Shown here one piece after another: positions 7,255 to 15,483 of a stretch of DNA of 64,000 nt. Numbering within the stretch: the first letter of the stretch is position 1; each line of letters opens with the position of its first letter. Position numbers and translations under genes: made by a program. The stretch comes from Sciscionella marina DSM 45152. GTDB lineage: Bacteria > Actinomycetota > Actinomycetes > Mycobacteriales > Pseudonocardiaceae. The stretch spans positions 316,452-380,451 of the forward strand of contig NZ_KB905403.1 of the NCBI RefSeq assembly GCF_000379465.1. The letters run 5' to 3'. The notes below the pieces were generated by a model. It was not told the DNA's origin, searched no databases, and saw nothing but the letters and a program-made list of their open reading frames with translations.

Positions 7255-7803
7255 TCAGAAGCCGACGATGACGATCTTGCGATCCCGGGCGCCGTCCGTG
7301 ATCCCGTTCGCGAAGTTGGCGTCCGCCTTGGCGAGCTCCTGCTGGTTCGGATAACTGTTGGTGCAGCTCGGACCGGGGCCGCCGCCGGACATCAGTTCCG
7401 AACACGGACCCTGATAGTCGTCCGGAAGGCCGAGATCGTGCCCGGTCTCGTGCGCGGTGATGCGCGTCTGGTCGTACTGCTGGGCCTGCTGGTTGTCGAT
7501 GTAGATATCACCGTTGCCGTGCCCGTTTCCGGTGTAGAACGAACCCTGCTGGAAATTCCCTTCGTGGTAGTTCAGCATCGCGCCGCCCGAGGATTCGGAG
7601 AAACGCACATTGTGCAGCGCGCCCCAGTGCGAGACACCTTCGCGGATCACCGAGGCGTAACTCGGTGCGGCGGAAACGTTGTAGGTTACGGTCACCTGCT
7701 CGACCGATGGCGTGGCCGCGGAAGCCATCGGCGCGCCGACGGACACCGGAATCGTGACCGCCGCGATCGTCGCGGCAGTGAACGCGGTTCTGCGAAAACG
7801 CAT
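7255..7803 (-). CDS. Secreted snapalysin-type zinc metalloprotease (M7)
   Basis: 182 residues from ATG 7803, which has GGAG 8 nt upstream; a GTG three codons earlier would overlap that site. A signal peptide (FRRTAFTAATIAAVTIPVSV, cleavage after ASA) leads to a mature protein of about 150 residues. The zinc site HETGHDLGLPDD matches HExxHxxGxxD, where two His and the Asp bind zinc and Glu is catalytic. Paired cysteines (GPCSEL and PSCTNS) and the MSGG Met-turn follow, all as in the Streptomyces small neutral protease. It is a secreted endopeptidase acting on extracellular protein. An AT-rich 137-bp region upstream likely contains its promoter. Confidence 0.95.
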   Translation of the reverse strand: MRFRRTAFTAATIAAVTIPVSVGAPMASAATPSVEQVTVTYNVSAAPSYASVIREGVSHWGALHNVRFSESSGGAMLNYHEGNFQQGSFYTGNGHGNGDIYIDNQQAQQYDQTRITAHETGHDLGLPDDYQGPCSELMSGGGPGPSCTNSYPNQQELAKADANFANGITDGARDRKIVIVGF

Positions 7804-7940
7804 GATTGTCACTCCAGAATGTTCGATAAATCAGTCCGTGTGAAGACCGAGAATATTGATACGAAGGGTGACCATCAACTCACTTTCGTCGGTTGAATCG
7901 CATTAACAATTGACGAGTCGGTGCAATTCTTGATCACATC

Positions 7941-8291
7941 TCAGTTCTCGCCGGAGAATCGTTCCCATGCGGATTGGCGGGTCATTTCCAGCGCCCCGCC
8001 GATCTGCGACCAGGTCCCGCCGAGTTCGCGCGCCTTGCCGACCCAGACTCGCAGATTGCGCTCGGCCTGCGCGCCCGCGGCGGCCACCGCGCCGAGATTG
8101 CCGAGCACCGTCTCCAGTGGCAGCTCGGCATCCCACGGGGCGACCGGCTCGGATTCGCTCGGCGCGCCCGCGATGACCTGCGCTGCCGCGGTGACGCAGC
8201 CCGAACAGATGAACACCCCCGGCCCGGCGACCAGACGGTCCACCTCGCTGTCGGGTTTCCGGCAGAACGAACAGTCGGCGATATGCGTCAT
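7941..8291 (-). CDS. ClpX-type C4 zinc-finger protein
   Basis: 116 residues. The N-terminal zinc finger CSFCRKP...FICSGCV (two CxxC pairs, about residues 7-32) matches the ClpX zinc-binding domain, but the AAA+ part is absent. A C-terminal helix region ends with an HTH-like segment, LGGTWSQIGGALEMTRQSA, which resembles the 'W..IG.ALG.tRQ.A' helix pair seen in small actinobacterial DNA-binding proteins. The two parts suggest a regulator or adaptor. GGAGG is 6 nt before the ATG at 8291. Two TCAGG-N5-CCTGA boxes lie just upstream and probably control it. Confidence 0.75.
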   Translation of the reverse strand: MTHIADCSFCRKPDSEVDRLVAGPGVFICSGCVTAAAQVIAGAPSESEPVAPWDAELPLETVLGNLGAVAAAGAQAERNLRVWVGKARELGGTWSQIGGALEMTRQSAWERFSGEN

Positions 8292-8310
8292 CAGGCACCT
8301 CCAAAGCGTG

Positions 8311-8345
8311 TCAGGGAATCCCTGACGTTGTCAGGGTGAACCTGA
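8311..8345. promoter_or_regulatory. Tandem operator: two TCAGG-N5-CCTGA palindromes 20 bp apart
   Basis: TCAGG-GAATC-CCTGA (8311-8325) and TCAGG-GTGAA-CCTGA (8331-8345) are separated by exactly 20 bp, two helical turns, and so face the same side of DNA. They lie just upstream of the ClpX-type zinc-finger gene. The second box overlaps the stop of the small secreted peptide ORF. The binding protein is unknown; the HTH-bearing zinc-finger product itself is a candidate. Confidence 0.6.
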
Positions 8346-8462
8346 CACATGCTCGAAGGCGTGCGCTGGCAGGGGGCCGGGGGTGAGCACGCCGGTCATG
8401 AACAGTGCGCACAGGGCGAGGCGGGTTCCTGCGGTCCTTCGCATGAACCGATTCCTTGGCAT
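8331..8462 (-). CDS. Very short secreted peptide precursor (43 aa)
   Basis: ATG at 8462 with AGGAG about 7 nt upstream. The 43 residues are a basic start (MPRNRFMRRTAGTR), a hydrophobic core (LALCALFMTGVL), a helix breaker (TPGPLP) and a signal peptidase I site AHA, after which only FEHVSGSP remains. If real, the mature product is an octapeptide, which would fit a signalling peptide rather than an enzyme. The stop overlaps the operator boxes of the downstream zinc-finger gene. No family is recognised. Confidence 0.45.
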   Translation of the reverse strand: MPRNRFMRRTAGTRLALCALFMTGVLTPGPLPAHAFEHVSGSP

Positions 8463-8584
8463 GGAACACTCCTGTCGAGTGTGGGCCGGACCTGGCGATG
8501 GCGGGAACTCTACGGCCGGTCCGCCGCGGCGACCATGAGCGGAACCGGTCAACCATCCCTCCGTGGTGAGGTGTCCGGGCACGA

Positions 8585-9214
8585 TCAGCCGAGCAGCCCG
8601 CGCTCGTAGGCCACGGCGACCGCGGCGGCGCGATCACCGACCCCGAGCTTGGCGTAGATATTGAGCAGATGGGTCTTGATGGTGGCCTCGGTGATGAACA
8701 GCCGCGCCGCCGCCTCGCGGTTGGTGTTGCCCCGCGCGATCAGGCCGAGGACCTCGCGTTCGCGCGCGGAAAGTGGTCCGCTCTCCGGGGTCCGCACCCG
8801 GTTCATCAGCCGGGCGGCCACCGAGGGGGACAGCACCGATTCCCCCGCGGCCGCGGCCCGGACCGCGCGCAGCAGCTCCTCGCGCGGCGCGTCCTTGAGC
8901 AGATAACCGGTCGCGCCCGCCTCGATCGCGGGAAGCACATCGTTGTCGGTGTCGTAGGTGGTGAGCACCAGCACCCGGACCGGGACGCGGGCGCGCGTGA
9001 GTTCGGCGATCGCGGTGATCCCATCGGTTCCCGGCATGCGCAGGTCCATCAGCACCACATCGGGGTGCAGCGTGCTGGCCAGCCGCACCGCTTCGGCGCC
9101 GTCGGCGGCCATGCCGAGCACGGTGAACCCGGGATCGCGGTCGAACATGCTGCTCAATCCATCCCGCACGACCGGATGATCGTCGGCGATCAGCAGGGTG
9201 ATGGCTGTCTTCAC
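8585..9214 (-). CDS. NarL/LuxR-family response regulator
   Basis: 209 residues. The receiver domain has the acidic pocket (IADDHP, about 9-14), phospho-acceptor Asp57 in VVLMDLRMPG, the Thr of VLTTYD and the conserved Lys in YLLKD. The C-terminal LuxR HTH reads LSAREREVLGLIARG, then TNREAAARLF and TIKTHLLNIYAKLGV. It is the partner of the histidine kinase encoded just upstream; kinase stop and regulator GTG start overlap as GTGA, so the two are translationally coupled. Targets are unknown; the neighbouring membrane protein is one candidate. Confidence 0.96.
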   Translation of the reverse strand: MKTAITLLIADDHPVVRDGLSSMFDRDPGFTVLGMAADGAEAVRLASTLHPDVVLMDLRMPGTDGITAIAELTRARVPVRVLVLTTYDTDNDVLPAIEAGATGYLLKDAPREELLRAVRAAAAGESVLSPSVAARLMNRVRTPESGPLSAREREVLGLIARGNTNREAAARLFITEATIKTHLLNIYAKLGVGDRAAAVAVAYERGLLG

Positions 9215-10443
9215 GACCGCTCCTCTGCGCTTGCCGGGACCCGGGCGGAGATCCCGGTCCCGCTGCCCGGCATCGATTCCACCTGCAGTGTGCCGCGGAC
9301 TCCCTCGATCCGCTGGCGCATCCCGGAAAGGCCGAAGCCGGTACCCCCGGTCCGGGTGCCCGGTTCGAAACCGCAGCCGTCGTCGAGCACGTCCACGGCG
9401 ACCTCCTCGGCGAAATACGACAGGGTGACCCCGACCCGGTTCGCCCGCGCGTGCTTGGCCACGTTCGCCAGCGCTTCCTGGGTCACCCGCAGCAGCGCGG
9501 TCTCGGTATCGGTATCGAGCGTTCGCGCGGTGCCCGTCGTGGTGAGTTCGGCCGGTATCCCATTGCGGACCGACCAGCGTTCGGTGACCTCGGCGAGCGC
9601 GTCGTCCAGCCGCGCGGTGCGCAGTGGTTCCGGGCGCAGCGCGTGCACCGAACGCCGTGCCTCGGCGAGGCTTTCCCGTGCCAGGCCGGTCGCCGATGCG
9701 AGGTGGCGGCGCCACTCCCGCTGGTTCTCCGGCACCTGTTCGGCGGCCTGCAGCTGGGCGATGATCCCGGTGAGCCCTTGGGCGAGCGTGTCGTGGATTT
9801 CCCGTGCCATGCGCCGGCGTTCGTCGTGCACTCCCGCTTCGCGGGCCTTGTCGAGCAGTTGCTCGTGCAGCCGTTGGTTCTCCGCGAGGGTGGCCTCGAG
9901 CTGGATGTTGGCCTCGTGCACGTCCTCGAGTGCCTTCTCCCGTTCCGCGCTGCGCCGCGCACCGAGCCAGACCAGCCAGGCGAACACGCACATCGGCACC
10001 ACGTTCACCAGGAGCACGGCGAAAAAGCTCAGCATGCCCAGCGTGGTGCTCTTGTCGATCTCGGTGGCCTGCGCGGTCCCGGCGATCAGCGCGACCGCGG
10101 CGATCATCGGAAGCTGCCACGGCCACGGAATCAGGCGGAACGAGTAGATGTACGCGGCGGGCACGAACGCACCGAACCACGGATCCCGGACCACGAGCGC
10201 CACCATGATCACGAGCAGGCCGAACACGAACACCGTCATCAGGACCGGGCGCAGCCGCCATGCGGGGCGCAGGGTGAACAGGACGAGCATCCACAGCGCG
10301 GCCAGCCCGCACAGCCCGAGGTCCACGGCGAGCGAGCCCGGGACGCCGTGCTTCTCGGCCACGGTGAACCCGGTGAGCCCGGCGAGCAGCACCCACGGCA
10401 GCACCGTGATCACGGGATGCCGGTGCTCCTCCCAAGATCGCAT
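9211..10443 (-). CDS. Sensor histidine kinase, HisKA_3 (NarL-partner) type
   Basis: 410 residues. About five hydrophobic segments between residues 12 and 160 form a membrane sensor domain. A coiled coil (about 163-205) leads to the dimerisation helix MAREIHDTLAQGLTGI with phospho-acceptor His217, characteristic of HisKA_3. The HATPase domain has the N box (RVTQEALANVAKHARA), G1 box (LDDGCGFEPG) and G2 box (GTGFGLSGMRQRI). It phosphorylates the response regulator encoded by the overlapping downstream gene. The stimulus is unknown; with such short loops it may sense the membrane itself, as LiaS/DesK-like kinases do. Confidence 0.95.
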   Translation of the reverse strand: MRSWEEHRHPVITVLPWVLLAGLTGFTVAEKHGVPGSLAVDLGLCGLAALWMLVLFTLRPAWRLRPVLMTVFVFGLLVIMVALVVRDPWFGAFVPAAYIYSFRLIPWPWQLPMIAAVALIAGTAQATEIDKSTTLGMLSFFAVLLVNVVPMCVFAWLVWLGARRSAEREKALEDVHEANIQLEATLAENQRLHEQLLDKAREAGVHDERRRMAREIHDTLAQGLTGIIAQLQAAEQVPENQREWRRHLASATGLARESLAEARRSVHALRPEPLRTARLDDALAEVTERWSVRNGIPAELTTTGTARTLDTDTETALLRVTQEALANVAKHARANRVGVTLSYFAEEVAVDVLDDGCGFEPGTRTGGTGFGLSGMRQRIEGVRGTLQVESMPGSGTGISARVPASAEERS

Positions 10444-10486
10444 CGCGGCACTCCTCCCCGAACCCGGCTACCCCGGCCAATGTAGT

Positions 10487-10879
10487 TCAGGCGTGGGCGA
10501 AGAGCCCGCGCACGCGCTGGCCGTTGACCAGGACGACCACGCCGAGCAGCAACAGCCCGCAGATCCCCTGTTCGATCCGCACCCACAGCGGGAGAAAGCC
10601 CGGCAGCGCGACGAGCACCACGATCGCGACCACCATGACCGCCGAGGAGATGCGCCATCGCAGATAGGACTTCGCCGAACCACGGCTCGCGCCGACCGCG
10701 AAACTCAGCATCAGTGCCCCGGTCAGCACCACGATGATCGTGCGAATCCACACCGCATCGGTGACCAGTGCCGGGCTGTCCCGCAGTACGACGGCCGCGA
10801 TCACGGTGAGCACGCTGAGCGCGAGATAGGCGCCCACCAGTGCCTTCGGCAGGCGCAGTTCACGGTGAATCTCGGTCAT
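10487..10879 (-). CDS. Small four-helix membrane protein
   Basis: 130 residues from ATG 10879; upstream in-frame starts would run into the divergent promoter and read as non-coding. Four hydrophobic stretches are visible (about 14-33, 43-64, 77-96 and 100-120), with short basic loops (SRGSAKSYLRWR) between helices 2 and 3. No catalytic motif is seen and the family is not recognised. It lies 43 bp upstream of the histidine kinase on the same strand, so it may be the first gene of that operon, possibly a sensor accessory or a response target. Confidence 0.7.
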   Translation of the reverse strand: MTEIHRELRLPKALVGAYLALSVLTVIAAVVLRDSPALVTDAVWIRTIIVVLTGALMLSFAVGASRGSAKSYLRWRISSAVMVVAIVVLVALPGFLPLWVRIEQGICGLLLLGVVVLVNGQRVRGLFAHA

Positions 10880-10938
10880 GCCATCGATTCTGCTGCCCGG
10901 CCCGGGCGCGCGCATCGACCGACTCCCTGGTTTCCCGG

Positions 10939-10956
10939 CTCCACCGATCGGTGGAG
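10939..10956. promoter_or_regulatory. 18-bp perfect palindrome CTCCACCGATCGGTGGAG
   Basis: A perfect inverted repeat without spacer, midway between the divergent membrane-protein start (10879) and the methyltransferase start (11009). Its length and position fit an operator for a dimeric regulator acting on one or both promoters. With no loop it is a poor RNA hairpin. Confidence 0.55.
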
Positions 10957-11008
10957 TGGGCGGGGAAATCCGCTGGTCTGGGGACAAGCCGCTGGCTACC
11001 GTGATCCC

Positions 11009-11890
11009 ATGATCTACGAGCACCCACTCGCTTATCTACTGGGGCTCGAGGGAATCGCCCTGTTGCGTTCCTTCGGCGGGGAATACGGCAAGGAATTCAC
11101 CGAAGCCAGGATCGCCGAGGTCCGGAAACTGCTCGCCGATGAGCGGCTGGCCGATTCCGCGGTTCCGGTAGAGCGGGTCGATTCCAACTCCGGTTACCGG
11201 GTCTGGTCGCGAACCTACGATGCGAAACCGAATACACTCTTCGATTTCGAGGAACCCATCGTGCGCGGATTCCTCGCCGGGCGGGAACCGGGAACCGCGC
11301 TGGATGCGGCCTGTGGCACCGGTCGTTACGCCGAACACCTCGCCGGTCTCGGGCATCGGGTCATCGGGGTGGACAGCTCGGCGGAAATGCTCGAGCACGC
11401 GCGGAACCGGGTCCCGGGCGCGGAATTTCACCTCGGTTCGGTGACCGGGATTCCCCTCGGGGACGATTCCGTGGACACCGTGGTGTGCGCGCTCGCCTTG
11501 GTGCACATTCCGGAGCTCGAACCAGTGTTCGCGGAATTCGCGCGGGTGCTCCGCAAAGGTGGCCGGCTCATCATTTCCGATCTGCATCAGGAATCGGTGT
11601 TTCGCGTTCTGGTGCCCCAGGTGCGCGATGAGCAGGGTTCCCGCGGCCGATTGCCCGCGCACCGCCATCTGACCGGAGACTATCTGCGCGCCGCGCTCGC
11701 ACCGGGGTTCCGGGTGCTCGACTGTGCGGAACCGCGCGGCTATCCGGAGCCCGCCCCGGAGGCGGCGACCGGGCTCGGCCCGTGGGAACTGTGGCCCTGG
11801 AGCCTCGCCGGGCTCGTCCGGGAGGCCGCGAGCGCGGCACGGTACGGCAGCCCAGTGACCGTGGTCTGGCACTTCGAGCTGACGGGGTGA
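11009..11890 (+). CDS. Class I SAM-dependent methyltransferase
   Basis: 293 residues. The start at ATG 11009 is a leaderless one, with TACCGT six bases before it. The SAM-binding core has motif I as TALDAACGTGRYAEHLA (about 98-114), the acidic motif II end VIGVDSS, the motif III/IV region LPLGDDSVDTVVCALAL-like GDDSVDTVVCALAL, and the post-motif LRKGGRLIISD. This is a UbiE/Methyltransf_11 type enzyme acting on a small molecule. A preceding N-terminal segment of about 90 residues (LADERL...VWSRTYD) is common in this actinobacterial group. The substrate is unknown. It is divergent from the membrane protein and shares a palindromic site with it. Confidence 0.88.
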   Translation: MIYEHPLAYLLGLEGIALLRSFGGEYGKEFTEARIAEVRKLLADERLADSAVPVERVDSNSGYRVWSRTYDAKPNTLFDFEEPIVRGFLAGREPGTALDAACGTGRYAEHLAGLGHRVIGVDSSAEMLEHARNRVPGAEFHLGSVTGIPLGDDSVDTVVCALALVHIPELEPVFAEFARVLRKGGRLIISDLHQESVFRVLVPQVRDEQGSRGRLPAHRHLTGDYLRAALAPGFRVLDCAEPRGYPEPAPEAATGLGPWELWPWSLAGLVREAASAARYGSPVTVVWHFELTG

Positions 11891-12055
11891 CCGTCGAAAT
11901 AGGTGGTCACAGTTCTGGGATCTGCGTAGTTCCCCGGTTCATACGCGGACCGCTCCGGGTGTGTGCCCCGGCGATCTCGGTAGTTTCTCCGATGCTGGGC
12001 GGTGCTGACCCTGCTTACGATCACTGATGGTGACGACTGGCAGGGGAGGACTGTG

Positions 12056-12505
12056 ATGGCTGAACCGGGCTCGTCGAGGACTGTGGCGGCCGAGGATGCC
12101 GTCGACCGGTTGTCCTCGGCGGCGTCGGCGCTCGAGCAACGGACCAAGCAGATGCGTGCCGAGGCGGAATCGGGACACCTGCGCATCGATCTCGAGGACG
12201 GCCGCGCGCTGCACCGGACGCTTTCCGCGCAGATGGACCGGATCAACGACTGGATCGAGCGGGGGAAACAGCTCGCCGCACCACTTCCCTTCGGTGCGCA
12301 GTGGGTCGGCGAGGCGATGTCCGGGAAGTTCTCCGGCCGCGCCGACGGCACGGAGACCGCGCTCGTCGCGGTGCTCGCCCAGTACCGGGACGCGGTCGGG
12401 GACGCGGTGGCCGCGCTGCAGGCGGTGCTCGACGGCTACGCGGGAGCCGAGGATCACAACCGCGCGATGCTGAACAAGGTGCCGAACGTGGGTGAACAGG
12501 CATGA
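12056..12505 (+). CDS. WxG-containing type VII-associated small protein
   Basis: 149 residues from ATG 12056 (GGGAGGA 6 nt upstream). It is almost entirely helical, with heptad-like stretches (VDRLSSAASALEQRTKQM and LSAQMDRINDWIERGKQL), a central WxG as QWVGEAM and a C-terminal YAGAED that fits the YxxxD/E type VII export motif. It is first in the ESX-associated cluster and overlaps the next gene through ATGA. The pairing with a PPE-like protein suggests that it plays the part of a PE or ESAT-6-like partner. No family name is certain. Confidence 0.75.
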   Translation: MAEPGSSRTVAAEDAVDRLSSAASALEQRTKQMRAEAESGHLRIDLEDGRALHRTLSAQMDRINDWIERGKQLAAPLPFGAQWVGEAMSGKFSGRADGTETALVAVLAQYRDAVGDAVAALQAVLDGYAGAEDHNRAMLNKVPNVGEQA

Positions 12506-14100
12506 CCGATCCCGAGGGCAATCAGGGCTTCTGGGGTCACCTGCTCGACTCGATCGTGGTCGGCCCCGACCGGGTGGTCGACCAGCAGGGCAACTGGGCT
12601 GCGATGTCGCACACCGAGCTGTACAACGGCGTGCACCAGAACAGCGATCCGCAGCAGGCCTACGACCGCGCGGTGGAGTGGGAGAAGCTCGGCAACGAGA
12701 TCACCGACCACATGGACTCGCTCTCCTCGACCGTGCGCAAGCACACCGAGAACTGGAAGGGTTCCTCGGCGGAATCGGCCCGGTTCGCGATCGACGAGCT
12801 GATCAACTGGGGCAACCAGGCCGCGCGCACCTCGGTCGCGATGGCCAAACCGGTTCGGAAACAGGCCGAGATCGTGGCCACCGCGCGCGCGAAGATGCCC
12901 GAGCCGGTCAACGTGAACTACGAGCAGCTCGCCCAGCCCTTCGGCGGTGGCGGGATCGGTGATCTCGCCGGTGGGCTGACCGATATGCACGCGAAGGTGC
13001 AGCAGGCGAACGCCGCGCACCAGCGGGCGGTCGACGTCATGAGCACCATGGAGGAAAGCTCCAAGCACGTCGATTCCACGGTGCCGCAGTACATCCCGCC
13101 GCGCCCGGTGGTGCACAAGGAGGCGCGGCAGGCGGGCACCCCGCTCGCCACGCAGTCCGCGCCGCCGAACACCGGGCCCGCCGCTCCCACCCCGCAACAG
13201 CACGGCGGCCCGGCCGCGCCCGCGGCACATCAGCCACCGGCCGGACCGGGCGCGGAACCGAATCCGAATCCGAACCAGGCCACCGATCCGAACCCGCAGC
13301 CGCAACAGGGCAGCGGTCCACAGGGCACCACGACCACCTCGGGAACGCCGGCGACCGGTGGGGCACCGCCTCCCGGCGCGCCACCGGCCGGACCCGGCCC
13401 ACAGCAACCCAATCCGGCATCGCGGCCGTCCTTCGGCGGTCCGGGGCCGATGCTGCCCGGACCAGGAGGAACCCGCCCCAGCGGCGGTCCCCGTCCCGGG
13501 ACGCCCGGCAACGGACCGCGCCCGGGTTCCGGTCCCCGGCCGGGGTACGGTCCGCGTCCCGGCGAACCGGGCTCCGGTCCACGCCCCGGATACGGTCCGC
13601 GTCCGGGCTCTGGTCCCCGGACCGGGTACGGACCCCGGCCGGACAGTTCCGGAACCGGGCCCGGTACCTCGGAAACCGGTCCGGGTTCGCGCGGTGGTGC
13701 GTCCCGGCCGGGTGGCCGTCCCGGCGCGGTGCCACCGGGCGAGGAAGGGGCACGCACGGCGAATGCTCCGCGTGAGGGAGCGGCGCGGGGCGGTTCCGCC
13801 GCGAACGGTGGCGCGCGGGAGGCACTCGAACCCGGGCAGCGGACCGGGGCGCGCGGCGGTGGTGTCGCGGAACCCGGCGGTCAGGCGAATTCCACGCAGG
13901 GCGGCGGTTCGGGCAAGGGCACCGGGGCCGGTGCGCCCGGTACCGGCGGTGCGCGCGGCGAACGGGACGCCGAGCACAAGCGCAAGGGGTACCTGCAGGA
14001 AGAGGACGATGTGTTCGCGGTACCCGAAGCCGATCGGTTGCCGCCTCCGGTGATCGGCGGAACCCCCAAGAAGAAGCGCCCACCGGCGCCGAATGCCTGA
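12502..14100 (+). CDS. PPE/WxG-like protein with long Pro/Gly-rich tail
   Basis: 532 residues. The first about 190 residues are helical and contain HTELYNGVHQNSDP and the WxG turn NWKGSSAESARF (about 90), the hallmarks of PPE/WXG-type ESX substrates. After PQYIPPRPVV the sequence becomes a disordered Pro/Gly/Asn/Arg-rich tail with repeats of the GPRPG type, probably surface-exposed. The C-terminus ends with DVFAVPEADRLPPPVIG, then a PKKK cluster, a motif shared with the larger protein ending at 17910. It is translationally coupled to the WxG protein before it, and the EspG gene follows, the standard setting of PE/PPE pairs and their chaperone. Confidence 0.8.
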   Translation: MTDPEGNQGFWGHLLDSIVVGPDRVVDQQGNWAAMSHTELYNGVHQNSDPQQAYDRAVEWEKLGNEITDHMDSLSSTVRKHTENWKGSSAESARFAIDELINWGNQAARTSVAMAKPVRKQAEIVATARAKMPEPVNVNYEQLAQPFGGGGIGDLAGGLTDMHAKVQQANAAHQRAVDVMSTMEESSKHVDSTVPQYIPPRPVVHKEARQAGTPLATQSAPPNTGPAAPTPQQHGGPAAPAAHQPPAGPGAEPNPNPNQATDPNPQPQQGSGPQGTTTTSGTPATGGAPPPGAPPAGPGPQQPNPASRPSFGGPGPMLPGPGGTRPSGGPRPGTPGNGPRPGSGPRPGYGPRPGEPGSGPRPGYGPRPGSGPRTGYGPRPDSSGTGPGTSETGPGSRGGASRPGGRPGAVPPGEEGARTANAPREGAARGGSAANGGAREALEPGQRTGARGGGVAEPGGQANSTQGGGSGKGTGAGAPGTGGARGERDAEHKRKGYLQEEDDVFAVPEADRLPPPVIGGTPKKKRPPAPNA

Positions 14101-14118
14101 TCGGTAAAGGAGTTCCTG

Positions 14119-14907
14119 GTGCCTCGCGGTGTGGAGTACGTGCTCTCCTTCCTCGAATACGACTACGTGTGCGAAGAGCTCGGAATCGCGGAAATGCCCT
14201 ATCCGGTCGAACTGGCGCGCCACGGCAAGACCATGGCCGAGCGCGCCGAACTGTTCGAACAGGCCAGGGAATCCCTTGTGGGCAAAGGTTTCGCCGATCC
14301 GGACGGGATCGACGGCACGCTGGCCGGACTGCTCTCCGAGGTCTCCTCGGCGCGCCATCTGGTGGATGTGCTCGCCTTCGACGGCAGCGTGGTGCGCGCG
14401 GTCGCCGCGCACGACGGGGACCGCTGCCTGCTGGTGATGATCGACGCGGGCGAGGTGATCGTCCGCTCGATCGATCTGCCGCTCGGCACCGTGCTGCTGT
14501 CCCTTTTCCCGGAGACCCCGGCCGGTCCGGGACAGAGTTTCCCGGTGCCGTTGCGGGCTTTCCTGGAGATCGCCGAGGCCGAGTCCGGGGACGCACCACC
14601 GGATCCGTTCGCCATGGGCCAGGAGGACGAGGCGACGCGGATACTGCAGCGCTACGGTCTTTCCGCGATGGACGCGGTGCGGGTCTGCGCCATCGCCGAG
14701 GAACGGGTCCGCGGCGGGCAGTTCGGGGTGTCCACCCGGCTGCCCCGGCGCGGCACGCTGAGCAGAGAGGGCATGGTGCTCTCGTTCTTCGACACGAAAT
14801 CCGGTCGCTATCTGATGATCAACGACGGGGAATGGGTGAGCATCACTCCGGCCGATGCGAACCGTATCGCGCGCCGGATCGAAGAAGCCGTGGCCGAAGC
14901 CGCCTGA
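14119..14907 (+). CDS. EspG-family ESX secretion-associated chaperone
   Basis: 262 residues. It starts at GTG 14119 with AAGGAG 8 nt upstream. The opening LSFLEYDYVCEELGIAEMPY is the typical EspG N-terminus (LS..EY..V.E.LGL...P). A central beta-rich part (VVRAVAAHDGDRCLLVMIDA) and a closing helix pair with ITPADANRIARRIEEAV follow. EspG proteins bind the helical tip of cognate PE-PPE dimers in the cytoplasm and keep them soluble until the ESX ATPase takes them. Its place directly behind the PPE-like gene makes that protein the presumed client. Confidence 0.88.
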   Translation: MPRGVEYVLSFLEYDYVCEELGIAEMPYPVELARHGKTMAERAELFEQARESLVGKGFADPDGIDGTLAGLLSEVSSARHLVDVLAFDGSVVRAVAAHDGDRCLLVMIDAGEVIVRSIDLPLGTVLLSLFPETPAGPGQSFPVPLRAFLEIAEAESGDAPPDPFAMGQEDEATRILQRYGLSAMDAVRVCAIAEERVRGGQFGVSTRLPRRGTLSREGMVLSFFDTKSGRYLMINDGEWVSITPADANRIARRIEEAVAEAA

Positions 14908-14940
14908 GAACCGAAGCCTGAGACCCAGAGGAGTCAATCC

Positions 14941-15435
14941 GTGGAAGACAACTGGAGCAAGGATTTCACCGCGCGCATGCAGGATCTGCAGAAGCGCTCG
15001 GAAACCTTGACCGAGAACCTCGGCTCGGCCAGTGGCCGGGCCAGCTCGCCGGACGGTTCGGTGCGCGTGGAGGTCGGCGCGAGCGGTGCGCTGCACAGCA
15101 TCGAGTTCGTCAAGGATGTCAGCGAACACACCCCGACCCAGCTCAGCGCGCTCGTGATGAGGACGGTGCACACGGCCCAGCGCCAGGCCGCGGAACAGGC
15201 CACCCAGGCGATGACCGAGTTCGGTATCGAGGGTGAGGCCATGGCGCGGTTCGTGAGTTACCAGCCCCCGCTGGACGATGAGGAACTCGCCGAACTCAAC
15301 GAGGGCAACGCCGATTTCGGGGTGAACACCGAGGTCGAGGCCGAGGAGGCGACACCGCCCCCGGCCGCTGCCGCCCCCGCACGGCGGCGCGTCGTCGAGG
15401 ACGACGAGGACGAGGAAGACAACGCGCCATGGTGA
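14941..15435 (+). CDS. YbaB/EbfC-like nucleoid-associated family protein
   Basis: 164 residues from GTG 14941 (GAGGAG about 8 nt upstream). Residues 1-105 match the YbaB fold: an N-terminal helix (ARMQDLQKRSETL), a beta hairpin with PDGSVRVEVGASGALHSIEF, and a long C-terminal helix (TVHTAQRQAAEQATQAM). The tail is acidic and proline/alanine-rich, with ARRRVVEDDEDEED near the end, unlike housekeeping YbaB of about 105 residues. Such long YbaB-like proteins are common in actinobacterial ESX loci, where their role is unknown. Its stop reads GTGA, and the ORF that starts there ends only 6 nt inside the next gene. Confidence 0.82.
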   Translation: MEDNWSKDFTARMQDLQKRSETLTENLGSASGRASSPDGSVRVEVGASGALHSIEFVKDVSEHTPTQLSALVMRTVHTAQRQAAEQATQAMTEFGIEGEAMARFVSYQPPLDDEELAELNEGNADFGVNTEVEAEEATPPPAAAAPARRRVVEDDEDEEDNAPW

Positions 15436-15483
15436 ACCGGGCACACGAAAAGCCTTGTGGGATAACCGATCGGGGAGGCCGGA

